Positions 41,032-50,812 of a stretch of 64,000 nt of DNA are shown in pieces. The translations under genes and the position numbers were made by a program. Every line of letters starts with the position of its first letter. Within the stretch, counting starts at the first letter, position 1. The stretch is taken from positions 50,944-114,943 of the forward strand of contig NZ_CAKRNY010000005.1 in assembly GCF_934371575.1 (NCBI RefSeq), in the 5' to 3' direction. Under the pieces are notes generated by a model. It did not search any database and was not told the origin of the DNA. It saw only the letters and a list, made by a program, of their open reading frames with translations. Source of the DNA: an uncultured Blautia sp. GTDB taxonomy: Bacteria; Bacillota; Clostridia; Lachnospirales; Lachnospiraceae.

Positions 41032-44000
41032 TTGAAAAAAAAGATCGATCAGCTTTTAAACGGAAAGTTTGAATATGAACAGCCGCCGCTTCTTTTTTCC
41101 AGGGAAAAAATCTCCCTGACTATGAAGGCAGGAGAGACAAAGCGGGGAGAAGTATATGTTGGAACAGAGGATAATCAGAGAATACGCGGTTATGTGACTT
41201 CATCCAGCCGCCGTGTGGTGCCCGCAATGGATCATATTTCAGGAACTACAGTGCGCCTTCCTTTTGGAATTGACGCTGTGGGGCTTAAGCCGGGTGACAG
41301 CCTGAAAGGATGGCTGTGTTTTACCACAAATGCAGGAGAAGCACATCTTCCATTTGAAATAGAAATTGAAAAGGAAGAAATCCGCAGTTTTTCCGGTGTT
41401 GTGGAAAATCTGGATGGATTTACAAAGATTGCACGGGATGATTTTAAGGAAGCATTCCGCATTTTTAAGGATAACAGTTTTGCAAAAATCCTGGAAAAAG
41501 AGGATGAGAAAATCCAGACACTTTATCAGGGAATGTCCAGGCAGCCTGTGACATACCAGCATTTGGAGGAATTCCTTATTGCTGCCGGAAAGAAGGAAAA
41601 AGTTACCATCAGTACCGGAAATGTAGGTAAAGAATATTATGATCTGAGTGATTCTGTAAAGGAATCCTTTTACATTCAGCGAAGCGGATGGGGACATCTG
41701 CGCCTTGATGTGGAAGCAGTGGGAGATTTTCTCGAGGTTCCCCGCAAAGTAGTCACAGATGAGGATTTTATTGGCAGTCATTATGAGGTGGAATATCTTG
41801 TTCACAAAGAGAAGCTTGGAAAAGGGAATCAGTTCGGCAAGATCGTAATAAGGAGCCCTTATCAGGAACTTACCTACACAGTTGTCGCGTCTTCCGGCAG
41901 TAAACTGGATGTGGATGTCCGCATTGCCAATGAGAAGAGCAGACTGGAGCTTTTAAGAGATTGTCTGGCATATTTTTGTTATGAAACTGCAGTTGCCAGC
42001 TGTCTTACAGGAAAAGACAGCCCTGCGGTAAATGGCTGGCTTGATTTTTCCACATGGTGTGCAAGCAGTCATTATACGCTGAATCAGCTGCATCAGTCCG
42101 GCTGTGAGTATCCGGAATATCAGATGTATGAAGCTTTTCTTTTATATATGGAGAATCATCACGAAGATGCGAGAAAGCTTCTGGAAAGCTATCAGGATAA
42201 ATCCTATACAAGAGACGATCTGGAATTTGCTGGGATTTATATGTACCTGTGCACACTTACCGGTTTATATAAAGATAAAGTGCATGCCCTGTCCAGAATC
42301 CGTAATTTTTATATGCAGAAAAGCGACAGCTTTTCACTTCTTTGGATCTTGCTGAAACTGGATCCAGCATACAAGGAGACTCCTTCCAAGGCGCTTTTTG
42401 TGCTGGAAGAGCAGTTCGATAAGGGCTGCAGAAGTCCGTTCCTTTATCTGGAAGCGTGGAAGATCATCTGTAAGGATATGACACTTCTCCATAGGCTTAA
42501 CAGCTTCTGGGGGCAGGTGTTCCGTTTTGCGGCAAAGAGAAATCTTCTTACAGAAGAACTGGTGATGCGCCTTGCATATCTTTCCGGATATGAGAAGGAT
42601 TATAATGAAAGCATTTATTATGCAATGACAAAGGGATATGAGCAGTATGCTTCCGATGATACCTTAGAAGCTATCTGCAAATATGTAATGAAGGGAAACC
42701 CCAGGAAACCGGAATATTTTTGCTGGTTTTCTCTGGCTGTGGAGCATGGACTGCGTCTTACAAGGCTCTATGAGTATTATGTGGAGACTATGGACACATC
42801 CAGAAGAATTGAGCTTCCTAAGGCACTTTTGATGTACTTTACCTATAACTGTGATTCGCTGGGAGATTCCAAAAGGGCATTTATTTACTCCTGTATTATT
42901 GCAAATAAGGAGAAAGAGCCTGCAGCATACCAGCGCTATATGCAGAGTATGCGCGATTTTGCAAAGAAGAAGCTGGCTGAGGGGAAAATGAATGAGAACT
43001 ATGCTGTCTTGTACCAGGAATTTCTTATGGAACCCCGTACAAAGGAAGCGGCAGACGCGATCTCCCAGAAGCTGTTCACCCACAGACTTTACTTTGATGA
43101 TAAAAAGGTTCACTATGTGATCGTGCGTCACAGTCAGATGGAGCAGGAAGAAATCGATACCTGTGTTCAGGGCGTGGCTTATCCGAGGATATATACAAAA
43201 GACGCTGCAATTCTTTTTCAGGATGATAAGCAGCGCAGATACAGTGCAACAGTAGATTACAGTCTGAAGAAGACTATGGATGAGGAAGCGGCAGTGAGAA
43301 AAGTACTGTCTCTTGGGGTGACAGAACCAGGAGTGCTTCTTCACTATTGCGAAAGCAATGAGCTGAACAAGGATAACCTGGACATTTTCCAGAGGCTTGT
43401 AAAATCAGATGCTTTTGGCATGGAGTATAAGAGAAAGGTGCGCTGCAGAATACTGGATTACTATGCAGCCCATGTATATGGAGAAGATCTTGATCAGTAC
43501 TTAAAGCAGATGGATTACCGGGAGTATGCCCGTGTGGACAGAGAGAAGCTTCTGACAGTGCTGATCAGCCGCAGCCTTTTTTCACAGGCACAGGCTATTG
43601 TGGAGGAGTTTGGATACGAGGGCGTAGATATGCGAAGTCTGCTGAAGCTGGTCAGCCGCATGATCGTACGCTGTGATATGCTGGAGGATGAAGAGCTTCT
43701 TGCCCTGGCTTCAGATGTTTACCGAAATGGCTTTTATGATGAAGTGATCCTTACCTATCTGATGAAATATCGTTTCGGACCAGTGGATGAAATGTTTTCC
43801 ATCTGGAAAAGCGCAATAGGCTTTGAACTGGATACCTATGATCTGGAGGAAAAAATCCTTCAGCTACTGATGTTTACTTCTGATTATCGTAAGGAAGGAG
43901 AACATGTGCTGGAATCTTACATCCGGCATTCGGGAAGAGAATGGATCGTAAGTGGATATCTGACTCATGTTTCCTATGGTATTTTTGTAAAAGAATATGC

Positions 44001-44625
44001 CATGAGTCCTTTTATTAAAAATTGTCTGTTAAATGCATATATGCAGAAATGGCAGGTAAATGAAGTGTGCCATCTGGCTCTTTTTAAGGAACTTTCCAAG
44101 GAGAAGAGCAGAAAAGAAGCGTTTCTTTCTATAGAGAAGGATCTTTTGAAGATGTGCATGGAAAAAGAAATGACCTTTTCTTTCTTCCACAGGCTTCCAC
44201 CGGAAATTTTAAGTCTGTATCAGATGGATGACAAAACATGTGTGGAATATCACACCAGTCCCAATGCCAAGGTGACACTTGTATACGCTCTGGATACCGG
44301 ACTTGGAAAGAGCCTGGAATATAAGACAGAGCCTCTTAAAAATGTGTATGAGGGTATTTTTACAAAGCCGTTTACCATGTTTTATGGAGAAACCCTGCAT
44401 TACTACTTCCTGGAGGAATGTGATGGACAGAGCAGAAAATCACCGGAAAGAGTGCTGAATATGAGTAAAGTAGAAGGCACGCCGTTCAGTAAATATCAGA
44501 TGCTTAACCAGATACTCTCTGCGAGAAAGCTGGATAAGCATGAAGAGGTGAAAAAAGGTCTGAAGCAGTATCTTCGCCAGGAGCAGTATGTGAAAGAAAT
44601 GTTTGTCATTACAGAAGAGGACTGA
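41032..44625 (+). CDS. 1197-aa protein with Ig-like start and helical repeats (DUF5717-like)
   Basis: The first ~290 residues look like beta-sandwich domains (SREKISLTMKAGETKRGEVY and YVGTEDNQRIRGYVTSSSRR). The long middle (about 300-1010) is an array of TPR-like helical repeats (SCLTGKDSPAVNGW, IYYAMTKGYEQYASDDTLEA). A beta domain ends it (VEYHTSPNAKVTLVYALDTG). There is no signal peptide or membrane segment, so it is cytoplasmic. It starts at TTG 41032 (AAGGTG upstream). I believe such proteins are annotated DUF5717 in Lachnospiraceae. The start of the next gene follows in 4 bases, so it forms an operon with an actin/Hsp70-fold ATPase and a TPR protein. Function unknown. Confidence 0.8.
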   Translation: MKKKIDQLLNGKFEYEQPPLLFSREKISLTMKAGETKRGEVYVGTEDNQRIRGYVTSSSRRVVPAMDHISGTTVRLPFGIDAVGLKPGDSLKGWLCFTTNAGEAHLPFEIEIEKEEIRSFSGVVENLDGFTKIARDDFKEAFRIFKDNSFAKILEKEDEKIQTLYQGMSRQPVTYQHLEEFLIAAGKKEKVTISTGNVGKEYYDLSDSVKESFYIQRSGWGHLRLDVEAVGDFLEVPRKVVTDEDFIGSHYEVEYLVHKEKLGKGNQFGKIVIRSPYQELTYTVVASSGSKLDVDVRIANEKSRLELLRDCLAYFCYETAVASCLTGKDSPAVNGWLDFSTWCASSHYTLNQLHQSGCEYPEYQMYEAFLLYMENHHEDARKLLESYQDKSYTRDDLEFAGIYMYLCTLTGLYKDKVHALSRIRNFYMQKSDSFSLLWILLKLDPAYKETPSKALFVLEEQFDKGCRSPFLYLEAWKIICKDMTLLHRLNSFWGQVFRFAAKRNLLTEELVMRLAYLSGYEKDYNESIYYAMTKGYEQYASDDTLEAICKYVMKGNPRKPEYFCWFSLAVEHGLRLTRLYEYYVETMDTSRRIELPKALLMYFTYNCDSLGDSKRAFIYSCIIANKEKEPAAYQRYMQSMRDFAKKKLAEGKMNENYAVLYQEFLMEPRTKEAADAISQKLFTHRLYFDDKKVHYVIVRHSQMEQEEIDTCVQGVAYPRIYTKDAAILFQDDKQRRYSATVDYSLKKTMDEEAAVRKVLSLGVTEPGVLLHYCESNELNKDNLDIFQRLVKSDAFGMEYKRKVRCRILDYYAAHVYGEDLDQYLKQMDYREYARVDREKLLTVLISRSLFSQAQAIVEEFGYEGVDMRSLLKLVSRMIVRCDMLEDEELLALASDVYRNGFYDEVILTYLMKYRFGPVDEMFSIWKSAIGFELDTYDLEEKILQLLMFTSDYRKEGEHVLESYIRHSGREWIVSGYLTHVSYGIFVKEYAMSPFIKNCLLNAYMQKWQVNEVCHLALFKELSKEKSRKEAFLSIEKDLLKMCMEKEMTFSFFHRLPPEILSLYQMDDKTCVEYHTSPNAKVTLVYALDTGLGKSLEYKTEPLKNVYEGIFTKPFTMFYGETLHYYFLEECDGQSRKSPERVLNMSKVEGTPFSKYQMLNQILSARKLDKHEEVKKGLKQYLRQEQYVKEMFVITEED

Positions 44626-44629
44626 ATAT

Positions 44630-45907
44630 ATGAACGAAATTCGTGATTTGATCGTAGGAATTGATTTTGGAAAGGATTATTCCCAGATCTGCTATTATGA
44701 CCGGAAAGGGGAAGAACCCTGTTCTGTATCTATGAAGGTTGGTGCAGAGGAGTATGAAGCACCAACGTGTATCTGCAGAAGAGGGGAGCATAAAGAATAT
44801 ACCATTGGTCTTGAAGCGGTTTATTTTGCCCGGGAAAAAGGCGGACAGATGGTAGATGACCTGTATGGAATCTGCAAAAAGGAAGAGAGTGTGCAGATTC
44901 TAGGGGAACTGGTGGAACCATGGAAGCTGGTTCAGGTCTTTCTGGAAGGAATGCTGAAATTCCTGGGGGTTACTGATCTGGTAAAAAATACAAAATGCCT
45001 GGTAATTACAAGCCCTGAGCTTGAAGATATCCAGGTGAAAAATATGGAAAAAGCCTGTGAAGCCATTGGCTTTCGAAAAGACCAGTATATGCTGATGGAT
45101 CATGGGGAGAGCTTTTATTACTATTCCCTCACCCAGAAAAGAGAAACCTGGAATCGCAGCATTGGCTGGTATGCTTTTGATCAGGATGAAGTCAGCTTTC
45201 AACAGCTGACGATGGATGGTGGTACAAGACCGGTGCTTGTGCGGCTGGAAGAACCGAAGAAGACAGTGCTTCCTTCCCTTACTGCGCCTGAAGAAGAGGG
45301 AGAAAAGGCAGTAGAAGCAAGAGATGAAGCCTTTCGTGATTTTGTCAGGGAAACACTTGGAACCGGACTTTTTTCCAGTATTCAGATCACAGGATATGGA
45401 TTCAGCCCACAGTGGGCGAAAGTGTCTGTAGGAAGCCTGTGTATGCAGAGAAGAAAAGTGTATTATGGAAATAATCTTTTTGCAAAGGGGGCTTGTGCAG
45501 CTGGTAAAGAACGCCTTGAGGATAAAATCCTGAAGGGTTACCGCTATATGAGTCCGGCACTTGTGCTGAAAGATGTGGGAATGGATATGCGGGTGATGGG
45601 CGCGCCAGCTTATTATCCGCTTATTGAGGCTGGAAAAAACTGGTATGAGTGTAAGGCCGGATGCGAACTAATTTTGGATGATACAACAGAGCTTGTTTTT
45701 GTTGTCGGAACTTTCGGCGAGAAGCACAAGAAGAAAGTAATTATGGGACTGCCTGGACTTCCTGAGCGTCCAAATAAGACCACAAGGCTGTCCCTGTCTC
45801 TTGCATATGTGTCACAGAAAAAATGCCGGGTTGTTGTAAAAGATCTTGGCTTTGGAGAAATGTTCCCATCAAGCGGCAAGGTCTGGGATGAACTGGTAGA
45901 GTGGTAA
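44630..45907 (+). CDS. actin/Hsp70-fold ATPase-like protein (DUF5716-like)
   Basis: About 425 aa. The N-terminus (DLIVGIDFGKDYSQICYYDR) is a clear phosphate-1 motif of the actin/Hsp70/hexokinase fold. LVITSPELEDIQVKNMEKAC and a later FSSIQITGYGFSPQW match the second subdomain. The usual phosphate-2 DxGGGT motif is not seen (IGWYAFDQDEVSFQQ lies in its place), so ATP turnover may be weak. The C-terminal ~100 residues are a beta-rich module like a Hsp70 substrate domain. ATG 44630 follows the upstream stop by 4 bases. It probably works with the two flanking repeat proteins as a chaperone-like or scaffold complex; this is inferred. Confidence 0.75.
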   Translation: MNEIRDLIVGIDFGKDYSQICYYDRKGEEPCSVSMKVGAEEYEAPTCICRRGEHKEYTIGLEAVYFAREKGGQMVDDLYGICKKEESVQILGELVEPWKLVQVFLEGMLKFLGVTDLVKNTKCLVITSPELEDIQVKNMEKACEAIGFRKDQYMLMDHGESFYYYSLTQKRETWNRSIGWYAFDQDEVSFQQLTMDGGTRPVLVRLEEPKKTVLPSLTAPEEEGEKAVEARDEAFRDFVRETLGTGLFSSIQITGYGFSPQWAKVSVGSLCMQRRKVYYGNNLFAKGACAAGKERLEDKILKGYRYMSPALVLKDVGMDMRVMGAPAYYPLIEAGKNWYECKAGCELILDDTTELVFVVGTFGEKHKKKVIMGLPGLPERPNKTTRLSLSLAYVSQKKCRVVVKDLGFGEMFPSSGKVWDELVEW

Positions 45908-45919
45908 AGGAGGCAGGAA

Positions 45920-46702
45920 ATGAGCGGTTATATCTTATGTCAGACAAAAAAGGCAGATAAGCCATTTTTTGTGGAAAGTATCAATACCAATATTTACTCA
46001 CTGGAAGAGCTTTGTTATTTCCTGTATCATAATCTTTATCTGGTTGATTCGTCTGTTATAAACGAGACTCTTTGTACCTGGATCAGCGAAGAACTGGATC
46101 TGCCAAGACTTGCAGCCAAGCTGCGCCCTCATCTTGGTAAGTTTGCCAGCGCGGAGGATGTGCTTTATCCGGTGTTTAAGGAGATCAATTATCTTACTTA
46201 TGAAGAACTGAAAGGGTTAAATGTTAAACTGTCAAAGCTGGATCAGGAGGCACCGCTTCTTCGGAAAAAGCGAAAAGGAGATGCACTGGTATCAAATAAA
46301 ATGTACGTAAGCGCCATCAAGGTATATCAGCAGCTTCTGAAAAAGGAAGGGCTGGAGCAGGTGAAGCCGGGATTGACAGCGGCTATCTGGCACAATCTTG
46401 GATGCGCGTATAGTTATCTTTTTCAGATGGAGAAGGCCATGGAATGCTTTTGGGAAGCATTTCTCACTGAGAGTGACGAGAAGGAGCTGTTTTGCTATCT
46501 GCTTGCTTATCGCAGTGTGAAAAAACCTCAGGAATATGAGAATAGAGTGAAAGAGCTGAAAGTTTCAGATGATGTGAAGAATGCTTTGAAAAAGGCTCTG
46601 GATGATTTTGCACAAAAAAAAGAAATCAGTATAAAGCCGGGGAAAACAGATGAAATGCTGGAGAAACTCACCGGAGAGTATCACAGGAGCACAGGTTCGT
46701 GA
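45920..46702 (+). CDS. 260-aa TPR-like protein, third gene of the unknown operon
   Basis: The N-terminal ~110 residues are helical (CQTKKADKPFFVESINTNIY). A TPR segment follows (~120-200: MYVSAIKVYQQLLKKEGLEQ, then IWHNLGCAYSYLFQMEKAME) and a basic C-terminal helix. GGAGGCAG precedes the ATG, 12 bases after the ATPase-like gene. A terminator overlaps its stop codon, so the operon ends here. It is likely an adaptor of the Hsp70-like partner. No enzymatic motif is present. Confidence 0.75.
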   Translation: MSGYILCQTKKADKPFFVESINTNIYSLEELCYFLYHNLYLVDSSVINETLCTWISEELDLPRLAAKLRPHLGKFASAEDVLYPVFKEINYLTYEELKGLNVKLSKLDQEAPLLRKKRKGDALVSNKMYVSAIKVYQQLLKKEGLEQVKPGLTAAIWHNLGCAYSYLFQMEKAMECFWEAFLTESDEKELFCYLLAYRSVKKPQEYENRVKELKVSDDVKNALKKALDDFAQKKEISIKPGKTDEMLEKLTGEYHRSTGS

Positions 46703-46719
46703 GGAACCTGTGTTTTTTT
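46690..46719 (+). terminator. terminator of the three-gene operon
   Basis: A 9-bp stem (CACAGGTTC/GAACCTGTG) followed by seven T. The stop codon of the last gene lies in the loop. Confidence 0.9.
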
Positions 46720-46732
46720 CTGAAAAACTATA

Positions 46733-46761
46733 TTGACAGATGTACTTTCGTGTGCTACCAT
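46733..46761 (+). promoter_or_regulatory. promoter of the amino-acid transporter operon
   Basis: TTGACA (46733-46738) and TACCAT (46756-46761) are spaced 17 bp. The leader to the ATG is about 70 bases. Confidence 0.65.
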
Positions 46762-46836
46762 ACAAATACACTTTAACATGGTAGTGTAAAAACGTATTAA
46801 AATGATGGGAAATACATCTCAGGAGGATAGATTATT

Positions 46837-47730
46837 ATGAAAAAAAGAATGCTTGCAATTATGATGAGTGCCTTGATGGCAGCCGGTGTGTGTTCTGGTG
46901 TAACTGTTTATGCAGATGCCGACAGCAAGACACTGACTGTTGGATTTGATGCAGAGTACCCACCTTTTGGTTATATGGATGAGAGTGGCGAATATGTTGG
47001 TTTTGATCTGGATGTAGCGCAGAAGGTATGTGATAATCTTGGATGGGAGCTTGTAAAGAAACCAATTAACTGGGATTCTAAGGATATGGAGCTGAATTCA
47101 GGAAATATTGACTGTATCTGGAATGGCTTTACCATCAATGGACGTGAGGATGATTATACATGGTCTGACCCATATCTGAATAACGAGCAGGTTATGGTAG
47201 TCGCTTCCGATTCCGGAATTGAGACACTGGCAGATCTGGCAGGAAAGAACGTTGTAGTACAGGCTGCATCTGCAGCGCTTGATGCCTTGAACAGCGATGA
47301 TAACAAGGAACTGACAGACAGCTTTGCTTCTCTTACAGAGAATCCGGATTATAATACTGCATTTATGAACATTGATTCCGGCGCTGCTGACGCTGTTGCA
47401 GTAGATATCGGAGTTGCAAAATATCAGCTGGCTCAGAGAGAAGAGGGTAAATATAAGATCCTGGACGAGCCGATCCAGAGCGAGCAGTACGGCATTGGCT
47501 TTGCCAAGGGAAATGAAGAGCTTCGTGATACCGTATGGGCTGAGGTTATGAAGCTGTACGATGAAGGTGAGATTGATAAACTGGCTGAGCAGTATGGCGT
47601 GGCGGATATGCTTTGCCTGGGAGATGATGAAGCAGCAGATAAGACAGAAGAGAGCACTGATGCAGCAGAAGAAAATGCAGATTCTGATGAGGCAGCTGAT
47701 GCAGATGCTGCTGAGGATGAGGCTGAATAA
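46837..47730 (+). CDS. amino-acid ABC transporter substrate-binding protein
   Basis: A 297-aa family 3 solute-binding protein for a polar amino acid such as cystine or glutamine. A signal peptide (MKKRMLAIMMSALMAAGVCS) precedes the binding domain (LTVGFDAEYPPFGYMDESGE, DCIWNGFTINGREDD). It has no standard lipobox Cys, so it may be released or held by its partner. The last ~45 residues are an acidic Ala/Glu/Asp tail, unusual for the family. AGGAGG precedes the ATG. The permease and ATPase genes follow after a leaky hairpin. Confidence 0.9.
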   Translation: MKKRMLAIMMSALMAAGVCSGVTVYADADSKTLTVGFDAEYPPFGYMDESGEYVGFDLDVAQKVCDNLGWELVKKPINWDSKDMELNSGNIDCIWNGFTINGREDDYTWSDPYLNNEQVMVVASDSGIETLADLAGKNVVVQAASAALDALNSDDNKELTDSFASLTENPDYNTAFMNIDSGAADAVAVDIGVAKYQLAQREEGKYKILDEPIQSEQYGIGFAKGNEELRDTVWAEVMKLYDEGEIDKLAEQYGVADMLCLGDDEAADKTEESTDAAEENADSDEAADADAAEDEAE

Positions 47731-47762
47731 TTCACATAGAATATAAACAAGAATATATGTAA

Positions 47763-47791
47763 AAAAGAGGGTACCTGGTGCACCCTCTTTT
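47763..47791 (+). terminator. hairpin after the binding-protein gene (partial terminator)
   Basis: AAAAGAGGGT pairs with ACCCTCTTTT around a 9-nt loop. The T run is short. In such operons a leaky terminator gives more binding protein than permease. Confidence 0.7.
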
Positions 47792-47873
47792 CTTAGCGAG
47801 AAGGGGTCTGCTCCCCAAAAGGTGAAATGCGATCCCTTAGAACACAAGTATCAACAGGAGGAACACAGTAACT

Positions 47874-48524
47874 ATGAGTTTTAGTGTAATGTTAAGCCAG
47901 CTTGCAAAGGGAATGACCGTAACTACAGAAATTTTCTTTGTAACCCTTATATTTTCCCTGCCGCTTGGCCTTCTGGTCTGCTGGGGGAAAATGTCCAAAA
48001 TAAAGATAATCAGATGGATCGTTTCTGCTTATATCTCCATTATGCGCGGAACACCTCTTATGCTGCAGCTGATGGTAGTATATTTTGGACCATATTTTAT
48101 TTTTGGAATCCGGATTTCCATGGGCTACAGCCTGATCGCTGTGTTTATTGCTTTTGCAATTAATTATGCCGCTTATTTTGCAGAAATCTACCGTGGCGGA
48201 ATTGAATCCATGCCAGTAGGTCAGTATGAAGCAGCCAGAATCCTTGGCTATTCCAAAGCACAGACCTTCTTCCGCATCATTCTTCCCCAGGTATTTAAAC
48301 GGATTTTGCCGTCCATCACCAACGAAGTAATTACCCTGGTAAAGGATACCTCTCTGGCCTTCGTTGTAGCAGTAGCTGAAATGTTCACTTTGGCGAAACA
48401 GATTGCCAGCTCCCAGACCACTATGGTACCATTCGTGGTAGCAGCTGTATTTTATTATGTATTTAACTTGCTGGTGGCAGTGATCATGGATAAAGTAGAG
48501 AAAAAACTGAATTATTACCGCTAA
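47874..48524 (+). CDS. amino-acid ABC transporter permease
   Basis: A 216-aa HisM-type permease with about five membrane helices. The family motifs ([54 protein letters not shown]) are clear, including the EAA loop that contacts the ATPase. Only one permease is present, so it probably works as a homodimer. AGGAGG precedes the ATG. Confidence 0.95.
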   Translation: MSFSVMLSQLAKGMTVTTEIFFVTLIFSLPLGLLVCWGKMSKIKIIRWIVSAYISIMRGTPLMLQLMVVYFGPYFIFGIRISMGYSLIAVFIAFAINYAAYFAEIYRGGIESMPVGQYEAARILGYSKAQTFFRIILPQVFKRILPSITNEVITLVKDTSLAFVVAVAEMFTLAKQIASSQTTMVPFVVAAVFYYVFNLLVAVIMDKVEKKLNYYR

Positions 48525-48543
48525 AAGAATGGAGTTATTTACC

Positions 48544-49236
48544 ATGAAATTATTTGAAATGAAACATATAAAGAAAAGTTTCGGAGCCCTGGATGTTCTC
48601 CGTGACATTTCCCTGGAAGTAGACAAGGGCGAGGTCCTTAGTATTATCGGTCCCTCCGGCTCGGGTAAGTCTACATTGCTTCGCTGTGCCACTGGTCTGG
48701 AGACACCGGACGGCGGCGAAATCATCAAAAACGGAAAAATCGGACTGGTTTTCCAGAATTTTAACCTTTTTCCCCATTTTTCTGTGATTAAAAATATTAC
48801 AGACGCTCCTATTAAGGTACAAAAGAGAGACAAAAAAGAGGTTTATGCGCAGGCAAGGGAGCTTCTTAAGAAAATGGGGCTTTCTGATAAGGAAAATTAT
48901 TATCCATACCAGCTTTCCGGTGGTCAGCAGCAGCGAGTTTCCATCGCCAGAGCCCTTTGCATGAACCCGGATATTCTTTTCTTCGATGAGCCCACATCTG
49001 CTTTGGACCCGGAGCTTACTGGCGAAATCCTGAAGGTAATCAAAGATCTGGCAGCCGAGCATATCACCATGGTGATCGTTACCCACGAGATGAGCTTTGC
49101 CCGTGACATCTCCGACCGGATTATCTTTATGGATGACGGTCTGATCGCAGTGGAAGGCACTCCGGAAGAGGTATTTTCCTCTGATCATGTGCGAATGAAG
49201 GAATTCCTTGGGAAATTCCATCAAGGGCTTGCTTAA
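48544..49236 (+). CDS. amino-acid ABC transporter ATP-binding protein
   Basis: A 230-aa ATPase with Walker [10 protein letters not shown], signature [15 protein letters not shown], Walker [16 protein letters not shown] and the switch His in [11 protein letters not shown] start at ATG 48544 (MKLFEMKHI), which has GGAG 9 bases upstream; the ATG at 48529 overlaps this site. It completes a full importer with the two genes before it. Confidence 0.95.
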   Translation: MKLFEMKHIKKSFGALDVLRDISLEVDKGEVLSIIGPSGSGKSTLLRCATGLETPDGGEIIKNGKIGLVFQNFNLFPHFSVIKNITDAPIKVQKRDKKEVYAQARELLKKMGLSDKENYYPYQLSGGQQQRVSIARALCMNPDILFFDEPTSALDPELTGEILKVIKDLAAEHITMVIVTHEMSFARDISDRIIFMDDGLIAVEGTPEEVFSSDHVRMKEFLGKFHQGLA

Positions 49237-49332
49237 AATCTTTGGATGTTATATAATCCCCTTGTATGTGGAAAAAAACAGTTGATCCGCAAAGTAAATG
49301 ATAAAAACTTACTTAGAAACAGGAGAGAAAGA

Positions 49333-50766
49333 ATGAGTACAGACAGATATACAAGCCCTTTGTCTGAGCGTTATGCCAGCAAGGAAATGCAGTACATTTT
49401 TTCACAGGATATGAAATTTCGCACATGGAGAAGACTCTGGATCGCTCTGGCAGAGACTGAGAAGGAGCTTGGACTGAACATCACCCAGGAACAGATTGAT
49501 GAACTGAAGACTCATGCAGATGATATCAATTATGATGTTGCCAAAGCCCGTGAGAAAGAAGTACGTCACGATGTTATGTCCCATGTATATGCTTACGGTG
49601 TGCAGTGCCCGAAAGCAAAGGGAATCATCCACCTGGGAGCAACATCCTGTTATGTAGGAGATAATACAGATATTATTGTTATGGCAGAAGCCCTGAAGCT
49701 GGTTCGGAAGAAACTGGTGAACGTAATTGCAGAGCTTTCTAAGTTTGCTGACAAATATAAAGAGCAGCCTACACTTGCATTTACCCATTTCCAGCCTGCA
49801 CAGCCTACTACTGTTGGTAAGCGTGCCACATTGTGGACTCAGGAATTTATGATGGATCTTGAAGATCTGGAATATGTTCTTGGCACCATCAAGCTTCTTG
49901 GCTCCAAGGGTACTACAGGTACACAGGCAAGCTTTCTGGAGCTGTTTGACGGAGATCAGGAGACCATCGACAAGATTGATCCGATGATCGCTGCCAAGAT
50001 GGGATTTAAGGAGTGCTATCCGGTATCCGGACAGACCTATTCACGTAAAGTTGATACACGTGTTGTCAATGTGCTGGCAGGAATTGCAGCAAGTGCCCAT
50101 AAGATGTCAAATGATATCCGCCTTCTTCAGCATCTGAAAGAAGTAGAAGAGCCATTTGAGAAATCCCAGATCGGATCTTCCGCTATGGCTTATAAGAGAA
50201 ACCCGATGAGAAGTGAGCGTATTGCTTCCCTTTCCAGATATGTGATGGTAGATGCCCTGAATCCTGCTATCACCTCTGCTACCCAGTGGTTTGAGAGAAC
50301 TCTGGATGACTCCGCCAACAAGCGTCTTTCCGTACCGGAAGGATTCCTTGCAATTGACGGAATCCTGGATCTGTGCCTGAATGTTGTGGATGGTCTTGTG
50401 GTTTATCCGAAAGTTATCGAGAAACACATGATGGCTGAGCTGCCGTTTATGGCAACTGAGAATATTATGATGGATGCAGTAAAGGCTGGCGGAGATCGTC
50501 AGGAGCTTCATGAGCGTATCCGTGAGCTTTCCATGGAAGCTGGCAAGAACGTTAAAGTAGAGGGTAAAGATAATAATCTTCTTGAACTGATCGCAGCAGA
50601 TCCTGCGTTTAACCTGACACTGGAAGAACTTCAGAAGACCATGGATCCGAAGAAATATGTGGGACGTGCCAAAGAACAGACAGAAGCCTTTATTACAAAG
50701 GTTGTGAATCCGGTTCTGGAATCTCACAAAGAAATGCTTGGAATGACAGCAGAAATTAATGTCTGA
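49333..50766 (+). CDS. purB: adenylosuccinate lyase PurB
   Basis: A 477-aa enzyme of the aspartase/fumarase superfamily that acts twice in purine synthesis. The signature SSAMAYKRNPMRSE and the catalytic His regions (HLGATSCYVGDN, THFQPAQPTTVG) are clear. I start at ATG 49333 behind AGGAGAGAAAG; the open frame back to 49246 has no ribosome site. purA follows after 46 bases, so both branches to AMP are encoded together. Confidence 0.95.
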   Translation: MSTDRYTSPLSERYASKEMQYIFSQDMKFRTWRRLWIALAETEKELGLNITQEQIDELKTHADDINYDVAKAREKEVRHDVMSHVYAYGVQCPKAKGIIHLGATSCYVGDNTDIIVMAEALKLVRKKLVNVIAELSKFADKYKEQPTLAFTHFQPAQPTTVGKRATLWTQEFMMDLEDLEYVLGTIKLLGSKGTTGTQASFLELFDGDQETIDKIDPMIAAKMGFKECYPVSGQTYSRKVDTRVVNVLAGIAASAHKMSNDIRLLQHLKEVEEPFEKSQIGSSAMAYKRNPMRSERIASLSRYVMVDALNPAITSATQWFERTLDDSANKRLSVPEGFLAIDGILDLCLNVVDGLVVYPKVIEKHMMAELPFMATENIMMDAVKAGGDRQELHERIRELSMEAGKNVKVEGKDNNLLELIAADPAFNLTLEELQKTMDPKKYVGRAKEQTEAFITKVVNPVLESHKEMLGMTAEINV

Positions 50767-50812
50767 TCCATCCGGGACTTTCATAATTATAAACACAGGA
50801 GGAATTTGAGTT

